Assembly (NCBI GenBank): GCA_934338765.1
Contig: CAKRHL010000148.1
Span: forward strand, 1 to 5,711
Length of the DNA: 5,711 nt
Direction of reading: 5' to 3'
DNA from: an uncultured Lachnospiraceae bacterium
Lineage (GTDB): Bacteria > Bacillota > Clostridia > Lachnospirales > Lachnospiraceae
The notes beneath the pieces were generated by a model. It did not search any database. It saw only the letters and a list, made by a program, of their open reading frames with translations, and was not told the DNA's origin. Shown one piece after another: positions 1-5,343 of this stretch; position 1 is the stretch's first letter, and each line of letters begins with the position of its first letter. A program made the translations under genes and the position numbers.

Positions 1-460
1 CGCTTTGGATATTGTTATTTTGAATAATTTCGGTCAGTTTCTCGCTATAATCCACCTGATCTAATTTTGGACAACCAATCAATGTTACCTTATTCTGAAT
101 AAAGTCCTGATGAAAGCCGGCATAAGCGTAAGCCGTACAATCGGCTGCGATTAAAAGTCTTGCATTATTAAAATATGGTGCACTGACCGGAGCCAGTTTG
201 ATCTGTACCGGCCAGTTCGGGAGCTTCTTTTGTGCTTCTTTCACAGCTTCTTCATCATATGCAGGAGCTTCTCTTTCCTCAAATGAAATGGCACCCGTAG
301 GACATTCCGGTAGACAATCCCCCAATCCGTCACAGAAATGTTCTCTCATCAATTCTGCTTTTCCATCAATGATATCAATAGCACCTTCGTGACAGGCATC
401 TGCACAGGCACCACAGCCGTTGCATTTTTCTTTATCGATCCGGATAATCTTTCTTATCAT
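1..460 (-). CDS. 4Fe-4S ferredoxin-like protein (partial, C-terminus outside window)
   Basis: An open frame starts at ATG 460-458 and reads without a stop to the left edge, giving 153 residues. A strong ribosome binding site, TGGAGGG (472-466 on this strand), sits 5 bases upstream and fixes the start. The first iron-sulfur motif is canonical: C13-x2-C16-x2-C19-x3-C23, followed by HEGAI. The second is C43-x5-C49-x3-C53-P, with Leu46 where a classical 2[4Fe-4S] ferredoxin has a cysteine. After about residue 80 comes a non-ferredoxin extension with further cysteines at C108 (AADCTAYAY) and C130 (LIGCPKLD). From memory of the family, Clostridia have such proteins beside Crp/Fnr regulators, often near hybrid-cluster protein genes, but no function is well established. 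It is probably a cytoplasmic electron carrier or redox-sensing partner. It is the only gene on this strand and diverges from the regulator at 559. High confidence for an Fe-S protein, low for its role. Confidence 0.9.
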   Translation of the reverse strand, partial: MIRKIIRIDKEKCNGCGACADACHEGAIDIIDGKAELMREHFCDGLGDCLPECPTGAISFEEREAPAYDEEAVKEAQKKLPNWPVQIKLAPVSAPYFNNARLLIAADCTAYAYAGFHQDFIQNKVTLIGCPKLDQVDYSEKLTEIIQNNNIQS

Positions 461-465
461 TTTTA

Positions 466-472
466 CCCTCCA
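466..472 (-). promoter_or_regulatory. Ribosome binding site of the ferredoxin-like gene
   Basis: Read on the minus strand the sequence is TGGAGGG, close to the ideal anti-16S complement, with a 5-base spacer to ATG 460-458. It supports this start over any internal one. Confidence 0.8.
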
Positions 473-482
473 TTCATAGCAT

Positions 483-511
483 TTAACTTTTGTTTCTGTT
501 AGAATTATAAT
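483..511 (+). promoter_or_regulatory. Probable sigma-A promoter of the Crp/Fnr gene
   Basis: The -35 candidate is TTAACT (483-488, 4 of 6 matches to TTGACA), followed by a 17-base spacer and a perfect TATAAT (506-511). Transcription would start near 518, giving a leader of about 40 bases before ATG 559. The predicted start lies right at the edge of the palindrome at 519-531, so a protein bound there could block it. This is inference from sequence only. Confidence 0.6.
504..509 (-). promoter_or_regulatory. Possible -10 box for the divergent ferredoxin-like gene
   Basis: The minus strand also reads TATAAT (509 to 504), because 504-511 is the symmetric octamer ATTATAAT. No good -35 lies 16-18 bases upstream on this strand; the best is CATACA around 532-527. 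If the box is used, it would probably depend on an activator. The two divergent promoters would then overlap and compete. Confidence 0.4.
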
Positions 512-518
512 ATGATAA

Positions 519-531
519 ATACAACTTGTAT
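519..531. promoter_or_regulatory. 13-base perfect palindrome, candidate operator
   Basis: ATACAA-C-TTGTAT is a perfect inverted repeat with a single central base, in the divergent intergenic region between the Fe-S protein and the Crp/Fnr regulator. Dimeric Crp/Fnr proteins bind short palindromes of this general size, so autoregulation is a natural guess. It does not match the classical FNR (TTGAT-N4-ATCAA) or CRP (TGTGA-N6-TCACA) consensus. I did not find a copy in front of the ABC gene or the condensation-like gene. AT-rich palindromes of this length also occur by chance. Confidence 0.4.
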
Positions 532-558
532 GTTTGATTTCCAACATGAGGAGGGATT

Positions 559-1230
559 ATGGAAAAATATTTACCTATTCTACGAAATAGTCCATTTTTT
601 AAAGATCTTACGGATAACGAGATATTATCTGTATTGCATTGTGTAGAGGCGGCAAACGTTTCCAAAGAGCGGGATTCTTATATTTTCAGGGCAGCAGATA
701 CTACTGAAGTCATGGGACTTGTGGTGTCAGGCTGTGTCCTTGTCATTCAGGAAGACCTCTGGGGGCACAGGAATATTTTAGCAAAATGCCGTACCGGTGA
801 TTTTTTTGGGGAAACGTATGCGGCAAATCCGGGGGCTGTTTTGAATATCAGTGTGGTCGCGGATGAGGATTGTGAGATCATTTTCCTAAATATCCGGAGG
901 ATGTTGGTTACTTGTCCCACTGCATGTGGGCATCATCAGAAGCTGATCCGTAATCTGGTCAGTGTCCTGGCAGATAAGATACTGATCTTGAATGATAAGA
1001 TTACACATGTTGGGAAGCGGACGACAAGGGATAAACTATTGTCATACCTGTCAGCAGAGTCCATCAGACATTCGTCGTTGTCTTTTGACATTCCTTTTGA
1101 CCGGCAGCAGCTGGCGGATTATCTTTGCATTGATCGTGCAGCAATGTCTACAGAGATATCAAAGTTGCAAAAAGAAGGATTGATAAAAACAAATCGTAAT
1201 CATTTTGAGTTGAAACCATCCGGTTTATAA
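559..1230 (+). CDS. Crp/Fnr-family transcriptional regulator
   Basis: The 223-residue length is typical of the family. Residues about 13-115 form the cyclic-nucleotide-binding-like beta-roll, with GDFFGE (80-85) as the recognisable turn. A dimer helix follows at about 125-150, then a Crp-type winged helix from KRTTRDKLLSYL (153-164) through the helix-turn-helix in DRQQLADYL...MSTEISKLQKEGLI (181-209). The start ATG 559 is preceded by AGGAGG (549-554) with a 4-base spacer. The conserved Arg that binds the cAMP phosphate is not seen after GE, and there is no N-terminal FNR cysteine cluster, so it probably senses neither cAMP nor oxygen in the E. coli manner. A C119-x3-C123-x-H125-H126 group is a possible metal, heme or redox site. 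The divergent Fe-S gene suggests a redox or nitrosative-stress role like clostridial HcpR-type regulators. The family call is firm; the signal and targets are inference. Confidence 0.93.
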   Translation: MEKYLPILRNSPFFKDLTDNEILSVLHCVEAANVSKERDSYIFRAADTTEVMGLVVSGCVLVIQEDLWGHRNILAKCRTGDFFGETYAANPGAVLNISVVADEDCEIIFLNIRRMLVTCPTACGHHQKLIRNLVSVLADKILILNDKITHVGKRTTRDKLLSYLSAESIRHSSLSFDIPFDRQQLADYLCIDRAAMSTEISKLQKEGLIKTNRNHFELKPSGL

Positions 1231-1260
1231 ATGAAAAAACCAGCGTCGTGAGGAAACCGG
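1220..1260. repeat. Inverted repeat CCGGTTT / AAACCGG spanning the regulator's stop codon
   Basis: CCGGTTT (1220-1226) and AAACCGG (1254-1260) are perfect 7-base complements separated by 27 bases. GGTTT (1222-1226) can also pair with AAACC at 1213-1217 as a small hairpin with a 4-base loop, and with AAACC at 1237-1241. No T-tract follows, so this is not a recognisable intrinsic terminator, and read-through from the regulator into the ABC gene cannot be excluded. It may be chance. Confidence 0.35.
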
Positions 1261-1274
1261 CGTAAAGTTTATCA

Positions 1275-1303
1275 TTGCGAAATAGATATAGCACTGGTAT
1301 AAT
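1275..1303 (+). promoter_or_regulatory. Promoter of the ABC / nucleotidyltransferase / hydrolase operon
   Basis: TTGCGA (1275-1280) serves as -35, followed by a 17-base spacer and a perfect TATAAT (1298-1303). The -10 is extended by TG at 1295-1296 (TGGTATAAT), a feature of strong Gram-positive promoters. Transcription would start near 1310, leaving a short leader of about 27 bases before the ABC start at 1337. Such a short leader leaves no room for a riboswitch. This is the best promoter in the window. Confidence 0.7.
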
Positions 1304-1324
1304 AATCTATAAAATTCATAAGGA

Positions 1325-1330
1325 GAGGTG
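1325..1330 (+). promoter_or_regulatory. Ribosome binding site that decides the ABC gene's start
   Basis: GAGGTG sits 6 bases before GTG 1337, inside a longer purine run AGGAGAGG (1321-1328). The alternative in-frame GTG at 1328 overlaps this run and would leave no usable spacing, so 1337 is preferred. The same element with the same spacing precedes the hydrolase gene at 4264. Confidence 0.6.
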
Positions 1331-1336
1331 GTACCG

Positions 1337-3019
1337 GTGAAAGAAAAAAGCACACTCACATGGATTACAAAACAGACAAATAAATACCGCTTCTTTGTTA
1401 TGATGCTGACCGTATTTGAAATCATTGTGAGTGGACTTGGGATCTGCTATGCTCTTGTGATGAAGCAGATGGTTGACCGGGCGGTGGCGAAGGACAGCCA
1501 CGGTTTTGTGATGGGGATGATCGGGTTTGGACTTCTTGTTTTAAGCCAGCTTACGATCCGCATCATTATGAGACAGCTTTCCGAATACACCAGAAGCAGC
1601 ATGGAGAATACCTTGAAGCAGAGGCTGTTTTATTCCCTGCTGACAAAGGATTATGGAAGCGTCAGTTCGAAGCATTCGGAGGAGTGGATGAACCGCCTCA
1701 CATCCGACACGGTCATTTGTGCGGACGGCATGACGGATATTCTGCCGGGATTTCTGGGGATGCTGATCCGGCTGGTGGGTTCTCTGGTGCTGATTCTTTA
1801 TTTACAGCCGGGGCTGGCAGCGATCATGATCCCCGGCGGGATCCTCTTTCTGATCATTACAGTGGTGCTTCGAAGACCGCTCAAGAGATTTCATAAGGAT
1901 GTGCAGGAAAAGGACGGGAAGGTCCGGATGTATCTGCAGGAGCGGATCAGCAGCATGCTTGTGGTCCGTGTCTTTGGAATGGAAAATACAGCAGTGGAAC
2001 AGGCGGCAGATACGATGGAGCTTCACCAAAGCTCCCGTATGAGAAAGGCATGGATCTCCAACATTTGTAATAGTGGCTTCAGTCTTGCCATCAATGGAAT
2101 GTATCTATTGGGAATCGGATTCTGCGGTTATGGCATTATCCATGGAAATGTGACCTTTGGTACGCTGACTGCCATGATCCAGCTGATCGGACAACTCCAG
2201 TCACCGCTTGCCGGTCTGGGGGGCTATGTGCCGAGATATTACACCATGATTGCCAGTGCTGAACGGCTGATGGAAGTGGAGCAGTATGAGGATGCAGACG
2301 AGTCGGGGATTCGCAGCATGGAAGAGGTCTGGAAGTTATATGAGGAACAGATCCGGGAGATCGCATTTGAGCATGTTTCATTCCGCTATCCGGGAAAGGA
2401 TGGGGCTGTGCTGCGGGATGTTTCCTTCTCCATAGCGAAGGGGGATTCTGTGGCAGTTACGGGAACCTCCGGCTGCGGCAAATCTACCATGTTAAAGCTT
2501 CTGATGGGAATTTACCGGCCGCAGACAGGCACGATACAGGTGATCCTGAACGATGGCACAGGTATTGCCATAGAAGATATGAAAAGGCTGTTTGCCTATG
2601 TGCCCCAGGGCAATTTCCTCATGGGAGGAAGCGTCCGGGATGTGATCACCTTTGGACAAAAGCGAATAATAGACGAGAAACTAAAGCAGGCGGTTCATCT
2701 TGCCTGTGCGGATTTTGTCTATGACCTGCCGATGCAGCTTGACACGATCCTTGGGGAGAGGGGAACAGGGCTCTCGGAAGGTCAGATGCAGCGGATCGCC
2801 ATTGCAAGGGCACTGTATGCGGATCGTCCGGTATTGATACTGGATGAATCCACCAGTGCACTGGATCAGCAGACGGAGCAGCAGCTTCTTGACAATCTGA
2901 AACAGCTTACGGACAAGACCGTGTTGTTTGTTTCTCATAGATTGCCGGCACAGGAGATCTGCAGCAAGCAGCTTCATTTTGAAAAGGGAATGGCACGGAT
3001 GGAAAATAAGACAGAGTAA
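1337..3019 (+). CDS. ABC exporter, fused permease and ATPase (half transporter)
   Basis: A 560-residue half-transporter that would work as a dimer in the membrane, using ATP to export a substrate. The N-terminal domain has about six hydrophobic segments near 19-42, 57-78, 134-156, 159-178, 243-265 and 270-290. The ATPase domain has every motif: A-loop Y351, Walker A GTSGCGKST (376-384), Q-loop Q424, signature LSEGQ (479-483), Walker B VLILDE (499-504) with catalytic E504, D-loop SALD (507-510) and switch H534. It should therefore be catalytically competent. There is no N-terminal C39 peptidase domain, so it would not cleave a leader peptide itself. The GTG start is chosen for ribosome binding site spacing; GTG 1328 would add three residues. 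It is first in an operon with the nucleotidyltransferase (27-base gap) and hydrolase, which points to export of a locally made product. The substrate cannot be read from sequence; a lipid, peptide or drug is possible. Confidence 0.93.
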   Translation: MKEKSTLTWITKQTNKYRFFVMMLTVFEIIVSGLGICYALVMKQMVDRAVAKDSHGFVMGMIGFGLLVLSQLTIRIIMRQLSEYTRSSMENTLKQRLFYSLLTKDYGSVSSKHSEEWMNRLTSDTVICADGMTDILPGFLGMLIRLVGSLVLILYLQPGLAAIMIPGGILFLIITVVLRRPLKRFHKDVQEKDGKVRMYLQERISSMLVVRVFGMENTAVEQAADTMELHQSSRMRKAWISNICNSGFSLAINGMYLLGIGFCGYGIIHGNVTFGTLTAMIQLIGQLQSPLAGLGGYVPRYYTMIASAERLMEVEQYEDADESGIRSMEEVWKLYEEQIREIAFEHVSFRYPGKDGAVLRDVSFSIAKGDSVAVTGTSGCGKSTMLKLLMGIYRPQTGTIQVILNDGTGIAIEDMKRLFAYVPQGNFLMGGSVRDVITFGQKRIIDEKLKQAVHLACADFVYDLPMQLDTILGERGTGLSEGQMQRIAIARALYADRPVLILDESTSALDQQTEQQLLDNLKQLTDKTVLFVSHRLPAQEICSKQLHFEKGMARMENKTE

Positions 3020-3046
3020 GAATTACTGCTGTAAAAGGAGAAAAGC

Positions 3047-4261
3047 ATGGAAAATGAAATGAAAAACGCTGGCCTTTCCGATATCATGTGCGATCTGCTT
3101 TATCTGCTGGGGTGTGGCGTAAATGACAAAATGCCCGCTATGGCCTATATCGCAGCATTTCAGAAAGCATACGACGCAGATAAGCTGCAGACGCTGTATC
3201 AATTCAGCAAGGCTCATTTTGTGGATGCACTAACCGGAACCGTACTGAAAAAGGCCGGAGTGAAGCTACCGGCAGAGTGGGAACAGAGCATTGCCAAAGC
3301 CATCCGCAAGGTCATCCTGTTCGATCAGGAGCGGGCGGAGCTCTTTTCCTATATGGATGAACAGGGGATCTGGCATATGCCGTTAAAAGGCGTGATATTA
3401 AAGGACTTTTATCCATCCATCGGCATGCGGCAGATGTCGGACAATGACATTTTGTTTGATCAGGCATATGCCGGTCAGATCCGGGATTACATGGTAAGCC
3501 GCGGTTATGAGGTGGAAGCTTTTGATCAGGGCAATCATGATGTCTATGAAAAAGAACCGGTCTATAATTTTGAAATGCATACTTCCCTTTACGGAGCCGG
3601 CCATCATAATGAGTGGATAAACTATTATGATAGGATCAAAGACCGTCTGCACCCGATAGGGAATCGTTTCGAGTATAGGTTTACGGATGAGGATTTCTAT
3701 GTATATATCATGACACATACCTTCAAGCACTTTGACGGAAGCGGGACAGGGATCCGTTCTCTGCTGGATCAGTATGTGTATCTGAACCGGCTGGAAGATA
3801 CCCTTGATTTTCGTTATATTGACAAGCAGTGCGGGATCCTGGGGATTGCTGATTTTGAACAGGCAAACAGAGTTCTTTGCAAGAAAGTGTTCCTGATGAA
3901 CGATACTCTCGCAGAGGAAGGAACGGGGAGATTTCGTTACGCCCTTTCAACGGAAGAGAAAAAGCTGCTCTGTTACTATATGACTTCCGGTGCATATGGC
4001 ACGACAGAGCACAGAGTCCTAAACAGTATGAGCCGGTACCGGAAACAATACGGAAGGATTTCAAAAGCTTCTTATGTATTAAAGAGGCTGTTTCCGGGAA
4101 AAGAGCATTACGATTATTGTCCGGCTTTGAAAAGACATCACTGGCTGCTGCCGTTTTACTGGGTGTACCGGGCTTTCCGGATGATCCTTTGCAAAGAGCG
4201 CAGAAGCAGGATATTCCATGAAGTAAAAATTGTGAAAAAAATCCGGAAAGAGAGGTGGTAG
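3047..4261 (+). CDS. Nucleotidyltransferase-family protein (NTP_transf_5 type)
   Basis: A 404-residue soluble protein with a strong AAAGGAG site (3034-3040) 6 bases before its ATG. The fold is suggested by LKG (113-115) followed by R128-Q-M-S-D132-N-D134-ILF, the paired acids of the polymerase-beta-type nucleotidyltransferase active site. E176-M-H178 is a likely third acid on the next strand. H224, H228 and the stretch G-x-G-I-R237-S-L-L-D241 resemble the conserved centre of the NTP_transf_5 family (PF14907, assigned from memory). Residues 1-100 are helical, and the C-terminus is strongly basic from about 375. The family's substrate is not generally known. Members often sit in peptide-modification or natural-product loci beside ABC transporters, which fits here. 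It may transfer a nucleotide to a small molecule or peptide, or it may have another role on this fold. Its stop lies only 2 bases before the hydrolase start, implying translational coupling. Confidence 0.82.
   Translation: MENEMKNAGLSDIMCDLLYLLGCGVNDKMPAMAYIAAFQKAYDADKLQTLYQFSKAHFVDALTGTVLKKAGVKLPAEWEQSIAKAIRKVILFDQERAELFSYMDEQGIWHMPLKGVILKDFYPSIGMRQMSDNDILFDQAYAGQIRDYMVSRGYEVEAFDQGNHDVYEKEPVYNFEMHTSLYGAGHHNEWINYYDRIKDRLHPIGNRFEYRFTDEDFYVYIMTHTFKHFDGSGTGIRSLLDQYVYLNRLEDTLDFRYIDKQCGILGIADFEQANRVLCKKVFLMNDTLAEEGTGRFRYALSTEEKKLLCYYMTSGAYGTTEHRVLNSMSRYRKQYGRISKASYVLKRLFPGKEHYDYCPALKRHHWLLPFYWVYRAFRMILCKERRSRIFHEVKIVKKIRKERW
4252..4257 (+). promoter_or_regulatory. Ribosome binding site that decides the hydrolase's start
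   Basis: GAGGTG lies 6 bases before GTG 4264, inside the last codons of the nucleotidyltransferase gene. GTG 4255 is part of this element and so is an unlikely start. ATG 4279 is possible but has no better site in front of it. Confidence 0.55.
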
Positions 4262-4263
4262 AT

Positions 4264-5178
4264 GTGATTTTATTTCGAATGGTCGTTAGAAATAAAAAAA
4301 GGACGAAAGCAGGATCCGGGGAAGGATTCAAACCCCGTAAAATGAAGATCAATCATCCGCGTGTCTGGTTTCCGGAGGAGTATGAACAGGGGAAACAGTG
4401 GTGCATGGAGCAGCATATGCAGCATTGTTTTGTAAGAAGCCATGACGGACTGCAGTTACATGCCTTCTATCTGCCGGCAGAAAATGCCGTACGTACGATA
4501 CTTCTGTCCCATGGGTACCGCGGAAGCGGATTTGGGGACTTTGCACCGGATGCCCGTTTTTTACATGAACACGGGTGCAATCTGCTGTTTATCGATCAGA
4601 GAAGCTGTGGAGCCAGTGAGGGAGGATATATCACATTTGGAGCTTTGGAGCAGGAGGATGTGAAACGATGGTGCTGGTATCTGGCAAAACGAAACAAAAA
4701 ACGGCTTCCGATCTATCTGTTTGGCAAATCCATGGGAGCCTCCGCAGTGCTTATGGCATCCGGAAAGGAATTACCTCATTATGTAAAGGGGATCATTGCA
4801 GACTGCGGATTTGTATCCATGAAATCACAGTTTCAGCACATGGCTGCAAGCTGGTTTCATCTTCCTCATATTCCGGTGCTGTTATGGCGGTTATCGGTCA
4901 GGTGCCGTCTTCAGGCTCATTTTTCCATGAAGGATGCAGATACCACACATGCCATGGCAGTCAACCACAGACCGGTTTTGTTTTTTCATGGTTCCAGGGA
5001 CGGCTTTGTCCATCCGGATCAGTCGGTAAAAAATTATCAGATGTGCCGTGCTCCCAAAAGACTTGTGATCATCGGTGGGGCGAGACATCTGTGCTGTGCT
5101 TTTCAGCAATGGGAAAAATATCATCAGTCGCTGCTTCGGTTCTTTGAAAAATATGATGCAGGAGCCGGAATAAGATAG
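4264..5178 (+). CDS. Alpha/beta hydrolase (YqkD/Bem46-like serine hydrolase)
   Basis: A 304-residue protein from GTG 4264; GTG 4255 would add three residues and ATG 4279 would remove five. All elements of the alpha/beta hydrolase fold are visible: the oxyanion-hole motif LLSHGYRG (80-87), FIDQRSCGAS (109-118), the nucleophile elbow G154-K-S156-M-G158, the acid D246 in HGSRDGFVHP, and the catalytic histidine H275 in GGARH. IIADCGF (177-183) is typical of the YqkD-like branch. The first 27 residues are very basic, with a short hydrophobic start and no convincing signal peptide, so it is probably cytoplasmic or loosely membrane-associated. It would hydrolyse an ester, thioester or amide; the substrate is not readable. 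Beside a condensation-like gene it could act as an editing or releasing esterase (inference). It is the last gene of the three-gene operon, followed by a terminator. Confidence 0.88.
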   Translation: MILFRMVVRNKKRTKAGSGEGFKPRKMKINHPRVWFPEEYEQGKQWCMEQHMQHCFVRSHDGLQLHAFYLPAENAVRTILLSHGYRGSGFGDFAPDARFLHEHGCNLLFIDQRSCGASEGGYITFGALEQEDVKRWCWYLAKRNKKRLPIYLFGKSMGASAVLMASGKELPHYVKGIIADCGFVSMKSQFQHMAASWFHLPHIPVLLWRLSVRCRLQAHFSMKDADTTHAMAVNHRPVLFFHGSRDGFVHPDQSVKNYQMCRAPKRLVIIGGARHLCCAFQQWEKYHQSLLRFFEKYDAGAGIR

Positions 5179-5179
5179 A

Positions 5180-5202
5180 TATGTCCGAAAATATCGAACA
5201 TA
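5180..5202. repeat. Imperfect inverted repeat just after the hydrolase stop
   Basis: TATGTCCGA (5180-5188) and TCGAACATA (5194-5202) pair at 8 of 9 positions around a 5-base loop AAATA. It starts 2 bases after the stop codon and ends 8 bases before the terminator hairpin. It has no T-tract of its own. It might be an operator, an mRNA-stabilising hairpin, or chance. It does not resemble the palindrome at 519-531. Confidence 0.45.
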
Positions 5203-5209
5203 AAATGAG

Positions 5210-5241
5210 AAAGTGTACGGTAAGTTCCGGACACTTTTTTT
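5210..5241 (+). terminator. Rho-independent terminator of the three-gene operon
   Basis: The left arm AAAGTGT-A-CGG (5210-5220) and right arm CCG-G-ACACTTT (5227-5237) form a 7-bp outer and 3-bp inner stem with one A/G mismatch and a TAAGTT loop. A run of seven T residues (5235-5241) follows directly. It lies 32 bases after the hydrolase stop and should end most transcription from the promoter at 1275-1303. The condensation-like gene at 5344 would then need its own promoter. I could not find a convincing one in 5242-5343; the AT-rich ACAATAAAT near 5310-5318 is only a weak -10 candidate. Confidence 0.8.
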
Positions 5242-5343
5242 CATGGTGTCCGTTAAGCGTTTTGCGGAGTAGAAATGTAATTTCCATTGTGTTACTCTGA
5301 CTTGCAGAAACAATAAATGATCTGGCAGGAAAAGAGGAATTGT

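Noticed and set aside
198..392. 64-codon plus-strand frame at the left end
   Set aside because: It is antisense to the Fe-S cysteine motifs of the minus-strand ferredoxin-like gene and is a shadow.
1231..1251. Six-codon frame right after the regulator's stop (ATG AAA AAA ... TGA), considered as a leader peptide
   Set aside because: It lacks a ribosome binding site, lies upstream of the predicted promoter's start, and has no linked attenuator.
1231..1275. Intrinsic terminator after the regulator gene
   Set aside because: Inverted repeats are present, but the loop is long and no T-tract follows on the plus strand.
3723..4352. 209-codon minus-strand frame
   Set aside because: It is antisense to the nucleotidyltransferase and hydrolase genes, whose motifs are clear. 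The translated sequence has no recognisable domain.
4668..5147. 159-codon plus-strand frame inside the hydrolase gene
   Set aside because: It lies in another frame over the nucleophile elbow and shows no domain or ribosome binding site. The hydrolase frame explains the sequence.
5181..5300. A 39-codon plus-strand frame (ATG 5181 to TGA 5298-5300), considered as a precursor peptide
   Set aside because: It has no ribosome binding site, reads straight through the inverted repeat and the terminator, and its peptide shows no leader/core or cleavage pattern.
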